This document shows, one piece after another, positions 18,710-32,097 of a stretch of DNA of 64,000 nucleotides (within the stretch, counting starts at the first letter, position 1; each line of letters begins with the position of its first letter). Source of the stretch: Devosia subaequoris (GTDB lineage Bacteria > Pseudomonadota > Alphaproteobacteria > Rhizobiales > Devosiaceae); NCBI RefSeq assembly GCF_014197055.1, contig NZ_JACIEW010000001.1:558001-622000 (forward strand), in the 5' to 3' direction. A model generated the notes under the pieces. That model was not told the origin of the DNA. It made no database searches and saw only the letters and a list, made by a program, of their open reading frames with translations. The position numbers and the translations under genes were made by a program.

Positions 18710-20638
18710 ATGACCTCTAGCACCATCCACCTCGTCTTCAAGACCCATCTTGATATTGGTTTCACCGATCATGCCGCCCGCGTGCGGAAGCAGTATCACG
18801 AGCAGTTCATTCCGCAGGCGATTGCCACCGGCGCGCATTTTTACGCCGAGAATCCCGGCGCACCGGCCTTTATCTGGACCACGGGCGCCTGGCTGATCTG
18901 GGATCACCTCAACTCGCAGCCGGCCGACAAGGTGCGACAGCTCGAACAGGCGATTGAACGCGGCCTCATCGTCTGGCATGGCCTGCCCTTCACCACCCAT
19001 ACCGAGCTGATGAGCCCGGCCCTGTTCCGCGCCGGCCTCTCCTATGCGGCCGAGCTCGATCAGCGCTTCGGGCGCACCACCACGGCCGCCAAGATGACCG
19101 ACGTGCCGGGCCACACGCTGGGCATGGTGCCGCTCCTTGCCGAGGCCGGCATCCGCTTCCTGCATCTGGGCGTCAACACCGCCAGTCCGGTGCCCGACGT
19201 GCCGCCGATCTTCCGCTGGCGCGCGCCCGGCGGCGAGGAGGTGGTGGTCATGTATCAGGCCTCTTATGGTGCCACCGACTTTCCCGCCGGCGACGATGTG
19301 GGCCTGAGCTTTGCCCATACCAATGACAATATCGGGCCGCAAAGCGTCGGGCAGACCGTCGAGGCGTTGCGGCATATGCATCACGCCAACCCGGGCGCCG
19401 AGATCAAGGCCTCGACGCTCGACGCCTTCGGCGACCAAATGTGGGCGCGGCGCGAGAATTTTCCACTCGTCACCGAGGAGATCGGCGATAGCTGGATCCA
19501 TGGCACCGCCACCGACCCGATCAAGCTCTCGCGCTACCGTGCTCTGAGCCGGGTCTATGACGGCTGGATCGATGCGCCAACGCCCGAGCGGCGCGCCTTC
19601 GGGCGCGGCCTGACCATGGTGGCCGAACACACCTGGGGCGTCGACGTAAAAACCTATCTACGCGACGAGACGGCGTGGGATCGTGCCGATTTCGAGGCGG
19701 CGCGCACGCAGGACCACCGCTTCGCCTATGCGGAGCAATCCTGGGCCGAACAGCGCGCTTACATGGCAACGGCGATGGAGAACCTCGTGGCCGGGGACAG
19801 GGCCGCAGCGGACGCAGCGCTGGCCGAGCTCGACGAAATTGTCCCGGCAAAGCCCGACACCCTTTCAGCCGGAACGCATATCACCAGCGGATACTGGTCA
19901 GCCGAGCTCGACGCAACGAGCGGCGACATCATCCGCATCACCGCGCCGGATGGACGGGTGATCGAAGGGAAGAAGGGACGCCTCATCGCCTTTCGCCACG
20001 AAAGCTACGACTGGCACGAGTTGCAAAAACACCTCGACAGCTATCTGCAGCATCGCGACGAATGGGCCATTCTCGACCACGACAAGCCGGGTCTTGGCGC
20101 GGCGAAAACCGCCCGCACGGCACAATTCACGCCACAGCTTCGCGGCGTGGCGGGCGGCATTGCCTGGAGCCAGATGCCGGAGGATGGCCATGCGGCACTC
20201 GGCGCGCCCCGGAGCTTAAACTACCGGCTGCGCGAAGTTGATGCTGACAGGGTGGAAGTAACGCTGGTGCTTCACGACAAGCCCGCAAATCGTATGCCAG
20301 AAGCTGGTTTCTTGAGCTTCACGCCCGATGGCTCGGACCGTTGGGAGCACCGCAAAATGGGGCTGTGGCACAACAGCGCCAAAATCATTCGACGCGGCGG
20401 CGGTCAATTGCAGGCGGTGGAGGCGGCACGCTCGGGCAGGCTCATGATCGAACCGCTGGACAGCATGCTGGTCTCACCAGAGGGCGCGCCCTTCATTCCG
20501 TTCCAGCCCGAGCGACCCAACTTCAGCGCCGGGCTGCGTTTCAACCTCTACAACAACAAGTGGGGCACCAACTTTCCGATGTGGTGGGAGGGTAGTGTTG
20601 CTTTCCGCTTCGTTATCGGGGTCGCCGCGACTGCGTGA
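18710..20638 (+). CDS. GH38-like glycoside hydrolase (DUF5054-type)
   Basis: 642 residues, no signal peptide. The N-terminus reads IHLVFKTHLDIGFTDHA, the HxD motif of the GH38 alpha-mannosidase fold (His13, Asp15), which binds the catalytic zinc. Further landmarks are WTTGAWLIWDH, KMTDVPGHTLGMVPLLAEAG and the late WGTNFPMWW. The length is below the 800 to 1,000 residues of classical GH38 enzymes and fits the DUF5054 group. It is probably a cytoplasmic enzyme acting on the saccharide imported by the divergent ABC system. Specificity is not established; alpha-mannoside is only the closest guess. Confidence 0.75.
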   Translation: MTSSTIHLVFKTHLDIGFTDHAARVRKQYHEQFIPQAIATGAHFYAENPGAPAFIWTTGAWLIWDHLNSQPADKVRQLEQAIERGLIVWHGLPFTTHTELMSPALFRAGLSYAAELDQRFGRTTTAAKMTDVPGHTLGMVPLLAEAGIRFLHLGVNTASPVPDVPPIFRWRAPGGEEVVVMYQASYGATDFPAGDDVGLSFAHTNDNIGPQSVGQTVEALRHMHHANPGAEIKASTLDAFGDQMWARRENFPLVTEEIGDSWIHGTATDPIKLSRYRALSRVYDGWIDAPTPERRAFGRGLTMVAEHTWGVDVKTYLRDETAWDRADFEAARTQDHRFAYAEQSWAEQRAYMATAMENLVAGDRAAADAALAELDEIVPAKPDTLSAGTHITSGYWSAELDATSGDIIRITAPDGRVIEGKKGRLIAFRHESYDWHELQKHLDSYLQHRDEWAILDHDKPGLGAAKTARTAQFTPQLRGVAGGIAWSQMPEDGHAALGAPRSLNYRLREVDADRVEVTLVLHDKPANRMPEAGFLSFTPDGSDRWEHRKMGLWHNSAKIIRRGGGQLQAVEAARSGRLMIEPLDSMLVSPEGAPFIPFQPERPNFSAGLRFNLYNNKWGTNFPMWWEGSVAFRFVIGVAATA

Positions 20639-20792
20639 TTATCGCTCCCACCGCGGCAAGGTGGTATTCTGAGATACTCGCCAGCGCCTTCAGCAGGGCC
20701 GGCGCGGTTCCACGCCCTTGGCTCGCAGACGAAACCTACTGGACGCAGACGCATTGACCTGTGAGCTCACGGTGACGGGAGACAGATCAGCC

Positions 20793-21725
20793 ATGTCCGA
20801 TAGTTTCAAACAGCCCATAGTGCGCTTCTCGCCCTCACGCGGCCCAGAAAGCCCCGACGTCTGGGGCGTTTATGAGCCTGACACCGGCTCGGTCCAATAT
20901 GTCTGCGCCGATCCTGCCAGTAAGCGAGCCGGCCTGATAGACGTGGTGTGGAATTTCGACCCCCAATCCTACTCAACCAGTTCAGCGAGCGCCGACCAGA
21001 TCCTCGATATTGTCCGAGAGAAAAATCTCTCAGTGGAATGGGTACTCGATACCCACCCCCACGCCGATCACCTCATGGCGTCCGACTATCTCAAGCAGCG
21101 CACCGGTGCACCGACGGCAATCGGGGAAAAGGTGCGTGAAATCGCGGGGCTCTGGAGTAGGATCTATCATCTACCCCACGCATTCGATCCCGACCGCGAT
21201 TTTGATCGCCTGTTCAGCGAAGGCGAGACCTTCAGTATCGGGGATCTGGAAGCCCGCGTCCTTCTGTCTCCTGGTCACACCCTGGGTTCGATCACCTTTG
21301 TGGTGGGCGATGCCGCCTTTGTCCACGATACGCTGATGTATCCCGATGTCGGCACCTCGCGGGCCGACTTCCCGGGTGGCGACGCCGAGCAACTCTGGGA
21401 GACCATTCAAACCCTGCTCCAGCTTCCTGCGCAAACGCGCCTGTTTATCGGCCACGATTACGGCACCTCCGAGCGTCAAGAACCGCAATGGGAAGCGACG
21501 GTGTCCGAGCACAAATCGCACAATGTCCACGTTAAGGACGGAACCAAGCGCGAAGATTGGCTTGAACTTCGTCGTGCCCGCGATGCCACCCTACCCCTGC
21601 CCGACCGCATGCTGGCCGCTCTGCAGGTCAATCTGCGTGGCGGCCGCCTTCCAGAACCGGAAGCCGATGGCCGTCACTACCTCAAACTGCCGGTCAATCA
21701 TTTCAGCACACCGCAGGCGGACTAG
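20793..21725 (+). CDS. MBL-fold metallohydrolase, persulfide dioxygenase (ETHE1/Blh)-like
   Basis: 310 residues from the ATG at 20793 (MSDSFKQPIVRF). The metallo-beta-lactamase signature DTHPHADHLMASDYL, then GHTLGSITFVVGD, DTLMYPDVGTSRADFPGG and IGHDY give the metal ligands. The DVGTSRADFPGG segment is typical of ETHE1-type persulfide dioxygenases, which oxidise glutathione persulfide to sulfite using a single iron. It is convergent with an SLC13 transporter whose relatives include sulfate carriers. No rhodanese domain is fused here. Other glyoxalase II-like hydrolases remain possible. Confidence 0.8.
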   Translation: MSDSFKQPIVRFSPSRGPESPDVWGVYEPDTGSVQYVCADPASKRAGLIDVVWNFDPQSYSTSSASADQILDIVREKNLSVEWVLDTHPHADHLMASDYLKQRTGAPTAIGEKVREIAGLWSRIYHLPHAFDPDRDFDRLFSEGETFSIGDLEARVLLSPGHTLGSITFVVGDAAFVHDTLMYPDVGTSRADFPGGDAEQLWETIQTLLQLPAQTRLFIGHDYGTSERQEPQWEATVSEHKSHNVHVKDGTKREDWLELRRARDATLPLPDRMLAALQVNLRGGRLPEPEADGRHYLKLPVNHFSTPQAD

Positions 21726-21856
21726 GCTCGTTGACAAGGTACGGTATTGCAACGCACCGCGTTTGCCGGAGGCTGTTGGCCTAAATTGCCCAACAAGCCG
21801 CCATTTGTTGCGCCGGTCATAAGAGACAGGCGTCCCCTTCCCCAGCGTGGCCTAGC

Positions 21857-23626
21857 TCACAGCGGCCAGAAAAACAGGATCGAGGGCACGCCGACGGCGA
21901 TGATGATGGCTTCGAGCGGCAGGCCCATGCGCCAGTAGTCGCCGAAGCGGTATCCGCCCGGACCCATGATGATCGTGTTGTTCTTGTGCCCGATCGGGGT
22001 CAGGAATGCGCATGATGCCGCCACGGCCACCGCCATCAGGAACGGATCGGGCGAGACCTCGAGGGACTGGGCAATGGACAAGCCAACGGGTGCGGCGATC
22101 AGGGCCGTGGCGACGTTGTTGAGGAAGTCCGAAAGGGTCATGGTGACCACCATCAGCAGGGTCAGAATCGCCCAGGTCGGCAAGGTGCCGGTGAGCGAGA
22201 CAATGCCGTTGGCGATCAGTTCCGTGCCGCCCGAGGTTTCCAGGGCCAGCCCGAGCGGAATGAGCGAGGCCAAAAGGACAATGATCGGCCATTCCACCGA
22301 TTCATAAACCTCGCGCGGGCCAATGATATTGAACAGCGCGTAGATGCTGACCACCATGGCCAGCGCAATGGCCAGCGAGAAAAAGCCCATCACCGAGCCG
22401 GCGACAGCGGCAGCGAACACTCCAATGGCGAACAGAGCCTTGCTCCGCTGAACGACCGAGTGGCTCCGTTCGGCGATCGGAAGCACGCCCAGCCAGTCCA
22501 CGGCGTCATTCACGCGGTTCTCGGGCCCCAGCAGCAATACGACGTCGCCCGGCTGAATCGGCAGTTTGCGCACGCGCTGGCGGAATCGGCGCCCCTGCCG
22601 GGCAACGCCCAGCAACGCCACGCCGCGACGGTTTCGCAGGCCAAGGCCAAGGGCGGTGCGTCCGACCATGCGCGCATTGTCGGGGACAATCGCTTCGATC
22701 AGGGTGAGGGATTTTCCCCTGAGCCCGACATGTTCTTCGGTACCCATGGTCTCGAGGTTCGCCGCCCCGATAAACGCCTCGATGGATTTGGGGTCGCCTT
22801 CCAGAATCAACATGTCGGCAGCGCGCAATTCCGTGCTCGCCGAAAAGCCGGGAAGGCGGCGGCCGTTCCGCACGATACCGAGCAAGGTAATGTCGTGGTC
22901 TTCAGCAAGTGGCAGCAGGTCGTCCGGGGTCTTGCCCAGGCTCTTGGACTCGTCTCCCACCACCGCTTCGGCAACGAACAGATCCTTGGTCTGCTCATGG
23001 CCGGCAACAGCGGCGCCGCCGGTGGGCAGCAGCCGCCAGCCGATCAGGGTGACAAAGGCAATGCCGACCAGGGCGCAGCTCAGGCCGACCGGCGTGTAGT
23101 CGAACATGGAAAAGGGCGTGCCCAGCGTGCGCTCGCGAAATTGCGAGACGACAATATTGGGCGGCGTCCCGATCAGGGTAATCATCCCGCCCAGGATGGT
23201 GGCGAAGGACAAGGGCATCAGTGAGCGCGAAACGGAGCGCTTGCCCTTCTTGGCAGCCTCGATGTCGAGCGACATGAGCATGACCAGGGCTGCCACATTG
23301 TTGATGATCGCCGAGAGCGCCGCCCCGACGATCGACATGATGCCAATGTGGCTGGACAGGGCCCGATCAGACGAAATCACCAGCCTGGCGATCAGTTCGA
23401 CAGCACCGGCATTGGCGAGCGCCCGCGATACAATCAGGACCAAAGCGATGATGACGACGGCTTCCTGGCCGAACCCTGCGAACGCCTGGTCCGGCGGGAC
23501 AACGCCGGCGACGACAGCGATAAGCAGCGCGGCGAACGCCACCAGATCATATCGGACACGGCCCCACACCAGAAACCCGAAGACCAGGCCCATGAGAATA
23601 AAGAGAAAAATCTGCTCAAAGGTCAC
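21857..23626 (-). CDS. SLC13-family transporter with two TrkA-C (RCK_C) domains
   Basis: 589 residues. Two membrane halves (about 1-190 and 395-589) carry SIVGAALSAIINNVAALVML and TLSDFLNNVATALIAAPVGL, the inverted-repeat NNVA-type substrate motifs of the divalent anion:Na+ symporter family. Between them lie two RCK_C-like domains (ITLLGIVRNGRRLPGFS and VALLGVARQGRRF). This layout is found in many bacterial relatives thought to carry sulfate, other divalent anions or dicarboxylates. It is convergent with the persulfide dioxygenase-like gene. The substrate is unproven. Confidence 0.85.
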   Translation of the reverse strand: MTFEQIFLFILMGLVFGFLVWGRVRYDLVAFAALLIAVVAGVVPPDQAFAGFGQEAVVIIALVLIVSRALANAGAVELIARLVISSDRALSSHIGIMSIVGAALSAIINNVAALVMLMSLDIEAAKKGKRSVSRSLMPLSFATILGGMITLIGTPPNIVVSQFRERTLGTPFSMFDYTPVGLSCALVGIAFVTLIGWRLLPTGGAAVAGHEQTKDLFVAEAVVGDESKSLGKTPDDLLPLAEDHDITLLGIVRNGRRLPGFSASTELRAADMLILEGDPKSIEAFIGAANLETMGTEEHVGLRGKSLTLIEAIVPDNARMVGRTALGLGLRNRRGVALLGVARQGRRFRQRVRKLPIQPGDVVLLLGPENRVNDAVDWLGVLPIAERSHSVVQRSKALFAIGVFAAAVAGSVMGFFSLAIALAMVVSIYALFNIIGPREVYESVEWPIIVLLASLIPLGLALETSGGTELIANGIVSLTGTLPTWAILTLLMVVTMTLSDFLNNVATALIAAPVGLSIAQSLEVSPDPFLMAVAVAASCAFLTPIGHKNNTIIMGPGGYRFGDYWRMGLPLEAIIIAVGVPSILFFWPL

Positions 23627-23949
23627 GTGTGTCTAAATGCTCCGCCGATTGGTCACTAGCCCCTCAAAGGCCACATGGCCCAGGCGCAACGGCATAGGGA
23701 TGGCACATTTGCCCGTGGCTGTTCAATCCTGGCTTGGCTTTGCCGCTTCGAACCTATTCAAGGCAGGCAGGTAGAAAACTACCGGGAAACGCGTCTTCCG
23801 ATTCACCGACCCACAAAATTTTCCCAGGTCAATTGCGTCAACCCCCGTCTGAGGCGGACCACTCACGGCTTTACCGAGCTTTTTCCGTCTTGCCGTAAGC
23901 TCGTTTTAATCGATGCCCTCTACCGTTCCGGACGGGAGACGCCGTAAGC
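23627..23949. other. Intergenic region between divergent SLC13 and GGDEF genes
   Basis: No gene is supported. The only structure seen is GAGCTT at 23876 and AAGCTC at 23897, an inverted repeat with a 15-base loop followed by GTTTTAAT, too weak to call. Promoters for both flanking genes must lie here. Confidence 0.3.
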
Positions 23950-25089
23950 ATGCACAGATTGTTCAACTGGCTCATACTGGCCGACGTGGAGTCGAGCGTT
24001 GCTCGCGCGCAGTTGCGGGAGCTGCGAAACCACCTACCGCTGCTCTATAGCCTGCTTATCGCCAACGCCTCCCTGCTAACCTGGACCTATTCCGATATCA
24101 CACCATTCTGGATGAGCTGGGGGACGTTCGCGTGCGCTTCCGCAGTTTGCCTGTCGCGCATTCCCTTCTGGTTGCGCCTGCGCACCTCGAAAATTTCTGA
24201 TCAAGATGTATTGCGCCACCTGCGCCGCGCCGTTTTGCTCTCGGGTGTGCTTGCCTTGCTGTTCATCGGCTGGGCAATGCTGCTTGACGGTTATGGCAGC
24301 GCCCTTGAGCATTCCTATTCGGCCATTTTCATTGCCACCACGGTCATCTGCAGCTTGTTTTGCCTGATGCATTTGCCTCAGGCCGCCACCATGATCGTGG
24401 TGTTGGTGGCCCCCGTCTATGTCGGCTATTACGCCTTTGCCGAGGTTGACCTGGTGTTCCTCGGCATCGCGCTCAATGTGGTGCTGGTGGTGCTGGTTAT
24501 GATGAAGGTGCTATTCCGCGCCTTTCATACGTTCACGACAATGATCCGCTCGCAAAACGAGATCATCGCGCGCCATCTGGAAGTGGAAAAGCTCAACATT
24601 GAGAATGAGCGCCTCGCCAATACCGACGCGCTTACCGAGCTGACCAATCGCCGATACTTCTTTGTCGAACTGCAGAAATGGATTGATCAGAAGGATGCCG
24701 AATTCACTTTGGCGCTGCTAGATCTCGACAAGTTCAAACCCATCAATGACCGCTATGGACACCCTGCGGGCGACCAACTGCTTGCCACCATTGGAGGGCG
24801 CCTCAAGAAGCTGTGCAACAAGGACATCTTGATATCCCGTCTGGGCGGCGATGAGTTTGGCGTACTGATCCGCCTCGACCCCGATCAATTCATGGGACAC
24901 GCCCACGATACCATCACCGCTCCGGTCGAGATCTTCGGCAAGTCGCTGTCGGTGGGATGCTCAATAGGATTTGCCAGATTCCCCACGTCCGCGCGAACGG
25001 CCGATGAATTGCTCCATCAAGCCGACGCCGATTTGTACGCGAACAAGCGCTCAAAAGTGCAGACGCTGGGCATTCGTACCGCAATCTGA
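23950..25089 (+). CDS. Membrane-bound diguanylate cyclase (GGDEF)
   Basis: 379 residues. About six membrane helices occupy residues 30-190. A coiled-coil-like linker (about 200-222) follows, then a GGDEF domain with NTDALTELTNRRYF, LLDLDKFKPINDRYGHPAGD and RLGGDEFGV (GGDEF at 299-303). The active-site motif is intact, so it should make cyclic di-GMP from two GTP. The inhibitory I-site RxxD, expected five residues before GGDEF, is absent (CNKD instead). There is no EAL domain. GGAG lies 11 or so bases before the ATG. The sensed signal is unknown. Confidence 0.9.
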   Translation: MHRLFNWLILADVESSVARAQLRELRNHLPLLYSLLIANASLLTWTYSDITPFWMSWGTFACASAVCLSRIPFWLRLRTSKISDQDVLRHLRRAVLLSGVLALLFIGWAMLLDGYGSALEHSYSAIFIATTVICSLFCLMHLPQAATMIVVLVAPVYVGYYAFAEVDLVFLGIALNVVLVVLVMMKVLFRAFHTFTTMIRSQNEIIARHLEVEKLNIENERLANTDALTELTNRRYFFVELQKWIDQKDAEFTLALLDLDKFKPINDRYGHPAGDQLLATIGGRLKKLCNKDILISRLGGDEFGVLIRLDPDQFMGHAHDTITAPVEIFGKSLSVGCSIGFARFPTSARTADELLHQADADLYANKRSKVQTLGIRTAI

Positions 25090-25193
25090 TCTTCTGCCGG
25101 CCCCGCTTCGAAAGCAGCGTAGTCTATCATATCCGAGAGCTTGAAAGGACCGGCCGCCGCCGCTCTTTGCGCCGCGATACTACTGCAGATTGA

Positions 25194-26492
25194 TCAGCCC
25201 GCGGAATTGACCCGCGCTGCCGGCACCTCGTCGCCGATGACCCAGCGACCTCTGCCGTCGCGCTTTGCGGCGTAGCAGGCCTGGTCGGCCCGCTTGAGGA
25301 TGCTGCGCACATCTTCGCCGGGGCGGGCCACGGCAATGCCGATGCTGGCCGACAGGGCAACATCGCTCGCATCGGTCGAGAGCCGACGCACCGCGTGAAT
25401 GATCTTGCTGGCGAGCATGCCAACCAGTTCGTGACGAATATCAATCAGAATGGCGAACTCATCGCCGCCAAGCCGGGCGGCGTGGCCACTCTCGGCGGTC
25501 CAGCGCAGGACATCGGCGATCTGGCGCAGCGCCGCGTCGCCGGCGTCGTGCCCGCCACTGTCATTGATCGATTTGAAGTGGTCGATATCGATATAGAACA
25601 CCGCGCATGGGGGACCGTCGCGATCGTCGAGCCGTTCGGACAAGCGGCGCTCGAAGGTCGAGCGGGTCAAGAGGCCCGTGAGCCCGTCATGTTCCGCCGC
25701 CCATTTAAGGGCCGCCCGCCGTTCGACATCCTCGGTAACGTCCCGGATGGTGCCGGTCAGCCGTTTGGTCATGGACGGCGTTTCAACCAGGCGCGCAAAG
25801 GTCTCGACATGGCGAACCATGCCGTCCTCCCGGATAATCCGGTAACGGATGACGTCGGTGGTTTCCCCGACAGCTTCGTGTTGGCCCTCTGCCATCTCCC
25901 GGTCGTCCGGGTGCAGATAGTTTTGCCAATGCTGTAACTGGTGTGCCTCAAGCTCGGGATCGACGCCAAAGATCTCGCGGGTCCGGGCGTCCCAGAAACT
26001 GGTCTGGCTGACCGGATCGAATTCCCAGATGCCCACATCACTTGCCGCAAGGGCCAGGCGAAACCGCTCATTGGTCTGCTGCAGGGCCTGTTCGGCGGCC
26101 TTTTGCCGGGAGATATCTGCCTGTACCCCGACCATGCGGGTTGGCCGCCCATCGCTGTCCCGCTCGATGATGCCGCCCCTGTCGAGCACCCAGAGCCAGG
26201 TGCCATCCTTGCGCTGCAGGCGGATTTCAGTCTCGATTTCGGCCGTCTCGCCGCGCAGATGGCGTTCACCGCTTTCAATGGCGCGTGCGCGATCATCGGG
26301 ATGGGTCAGTTCGAGCCAAAGATCGCTGGATTGCTCCAATTCACCTGGGGCGTAACCGAGCATAGCGAACCAGCTCGCCGAATAAGCACATTCACCGGTG
26401 ACCAGGTTCCAGTCCCAAACACCGAGGCGAGCGCGCACGATGCCATGCAGATAGGCGTCGACTTCCAACTGGCCATGTTCGTGAATAGGCAT
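25194..26492 (-). CDS. Diguanylate cyclase with two PAS domains
   Basis: 432 residues from the ATG at 26492; a TTG 15 codons upstream is the only longer option. There is no membrane segment. PAS 1 (about 18-128) has GVWDWNLVTGECAYSASWF, and PAS 2 (about 143-255) has GIWEFDPVSQTSFWDARTRE. The GGDEF domain has HDGLTGLLTRSTFERRL, DIDHFKSINDSGGHDAGD and RLGGDEFAIL (GGDEF at 342-346). The catalytic motif is intact and no RxxD I-site is seen at the expected place. It is a soluble cyclase convergent with the membrane cyclase at 23950; having two in a row suggests a local cyclic di-GMP input hub. Confidence 0.9.
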   Translation of the reverse strand: MPIHEHGQLEVDAYLHGIVRARLGVWDWNLVTGECAYSASWFAMLGYAPGELEQSSDLWLELTHPDDRARAIESGERHLRGETAEIETEIRLQRKDGTWLWVLDRGGIIERDSDGRPTRMVGVQADISRQKAAEQALQQTNERFRLALAASDVGIWEFDPVSQTSFWDARTREIFGVDPELEAHQLQHWQNYLHPDDREMAEGQHEAVGETTDVIRYRIIREDGMVRHVETFARLVETPSMTKRLTGTIRDVTEDVERRAALKWAAEHDGLTGLLTRSTFERRLSERLDDRDGPPCAVFYIDIDHFKSINDSGGHDAGDAALRQIADVLRWTAESGHAARLGGDEFAILIDIRHELVGMLASKIIHAVRRLSTDASDVALSASIGIAVARPGEDVRSILKRADQACYAAKRDGRGRWVIGDEVPAARVNSAG

Positions 26493-26801
26493 CGTCAAGT
26501 TCCAACTCAGGGCCCCAAAATGTGCCCCAAGACACAAAGATTGGATTAAGCTGGGCCACAGAATTTAAGCCGCCGCTTTTTATGAGAAGCGGCGGCACGG
26601 TTTTCACGAGGCTTTTGTCACCTGGCAGCAGTGGAGTGCAAGGTCTTGGACGCGCGGCCGGGCGAAGCACGGTGCGTCCACACCCGGAGATGAGAGATCG
26701 CTCCCGGCACTCGGTATGGGGGATCAGGGTTGGGGGCAGAACTGACCGCTAATCAACGTTGCAAACGAACCTCCGTCTCCGCCAACAGTTGCAGGGGCTT
26801 C
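26493..26801. other. Intergenic region with hairpin
   Basis: 309 bp between the 5'-nucleotidase stop and the PAS-GGDEF start. It contains the strong hairpin listed at 26569-26596. No gene or tRNA was recognised in the rest. Confidence 0.4.
26569..26596 (-). terminator. GC-rich hairpin, candidate terminator
   Basis: GCCGCCGCTT, an 8-base loop, then AAGCGGCGGC: a perfect 10-bp stem. On the minus strand it is followed by TTAAATTC rather than a clean T run; on the plus strand ACGGTTTT follows. It may end transcription from the nrd-nucleotidase operon before the GGDEF gene. Confidence 0.45.
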
Positions 26802-30964
<4,163 letters not shown>

Positions 30965-30983
<19 letters not shown>

Positions 30984-31369
30984 AACCGTTCCAGTCCCTG
31001 TCTGACGTTGGCGACATCCTCATCCGTTCCGAGCAATTCGAAGCGGTAGAGAAGTGGCACGGCGCATTTTTGCGAGACGATATTGCCCGCAAGGCAGTAG
31101 CCGGTGCCGAAATTCGTGTTTCCCGCGGCGATGACGCCGCGGATGAGATCGCGATTGTTCGCGACATTAAGGAAGCGGATGACCGGCTTGGGCACGGCGC
31201 CCTTGCCATCCCCGCTTCCATAGGTGGGCAGCACCAGCACGAAAGGCTCGTCCATCACCGGCGGCTCGCTTGCTGCGTCCACCGGTAGTCTTACTCCGCC
31301 GACCCCGAGCCGCTCCACGAAACGGTGCGTGTTTCCCGAGGTGCTGGAATAATAGACGAGGCCGCTCAT
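30965..31369 (-). CDS. nrdI: Flavodoxin-like NrdI
   Basis: 134 residues from the ATG at 31369. The phosphate-binding loop [10 protein letters not shown] and the late [12 protein letters not shown] loop identify NrdI, the FMN protein that supplies oxidant for assembling the NrdF metal-radical cofactor. It lies between nrdH (22 bp away) and nrdE (19-bp overlap). Confidence 0.95.
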
Positions 31370-31391
31370 GTCCGGGCCCTGCTCCATTCGA

Positions 31392-31613
31392 TCAGGCCAG
31401 ATTGCCGATCATGTCGGGACGGAAGCCGGCCCAGTGCATGTCACCAGCCACGACCACGGGAACCTGGCGGTAGCCCATCTCTTCAACGCGCGCATAGGCG
31501 TCGGCGTCGGCGGAGATGTCGACAATGGTATAGTCGAGGCCCTTGCGGTCGAGCGCACGGGTGGTGGCGGTGCACTGAACGCAGGCGGGCTTGCTGTAAA
31601 CGGTGATGCTCAT
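31392..31613 (-). CDS. nrdH: Glutaredoxin-like NrdH redoxin
   Basis: 73 residues from the ATG at 31613, with GAGG eight bases upstream. [20 protein letters not shown] contains the CxxC redox pair (CVQC), and YRQVPVVV holds the cis-proline. It reduces the C-terminal cysteines of NrdE using thioredoxin reductase. It is the first gene of the nrdHIEF-nucleotidase operon. Confidence 0.95.
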   Translation of the reverse strand: MSITVYSKPACVQCTATTRALDRKGLDYTIVDISADADAYARVEEMGYRQVPVVVAGDMHWAGFRPDMIGNLA

Positions 31614-32013
31614 CGTAATCCTCACAGGACTGATATTACACGGCGGGCTCGCGCCATCCGCGGGTGGACGTTTGGGTGCAAGGCAGGCCTTCTGGCATGG
31701 ACACGACCTGCCCCTTACAGGGCCGCTCAGGCATCGCTTCAAAGATAAACGCGCGAACCATCGCTTCAGTCATTCCCAAGTCACGAGCGCGCACACGCCC
31801 GCCTGCCGTAATCCGGCTTCGTCCGGTCTGTCGTTGACGCTGTTACCAACCCCGGGCCCGCGGGAGGGCGGACCCAAGAACTTGCCCCGTGCCCCGGCCC
31901 TGCATTAGTCGTATCGCCAATGCTTGTTCCGAGGGCTTGTCCGTAGCTTGAAACCAAGCCCCGGACCGAGGATCAGGTTCGTGCGATTCATCGCTGTCGT
32001 CAACGCCAGAAAA

Positions 32014-32060
32014 TCACAACACCTAGTGTCCCACACCCAGCTTCAAACAAGGGATGGTAT
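32014..32060. promoter_or_regulatory. Candidate pair of NrdR boxes
   Basis: TCACAACACCTAGTGT (32014-32029) matches the NrdR box consensus ACACWATATATWGTGT at 12 of 16 bases. AAACAAGGGATGGTAT (32045-32060) matches at 10 of 16, exactly 31 bp further on. NrdR normally binds two boxes about three helical turns apart to repress ribonucleotide reductase genes when dATP is high. The second box is weak. Confidence 0.55.
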
Positions 32061-32064
32061 GGGT

Positions 32065-32093
32065 AATATGTGGATTACGGGGACAAATATCAA
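32065..32093 (-). promoter_or_regulatory. Candidate nrdHIEF promoter
   Basis: On the minus strand TTGATA (32093-32088) is followed after 17 bp by CATATT, or after 19 bp by TATTAC. The predicted transcript start falls over the NrdR boxes, the usual arrangement for repression. The -10 match is modest. Confidence 0.35.
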
Positions 32094-32097
32094 GCAA

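Noticed and set aside
18557..19630. Minus-strand open frame of 357 codons
   Set aside because: Antisense to the end of the LacI gene and the start of the GH38-like gene; no domain.
26600..26760. Possible tRNA or attachment site
   Set aside because: No cloverleaf, T-loop GGTTCGA-type motif or CCA end could be arranged.
31614..32013. Possible cobalamin riboswitch upstream of nrdH
   Set aside because: No convincing B12-box sequence was found, and class Ib reductase does not need cobalamin.
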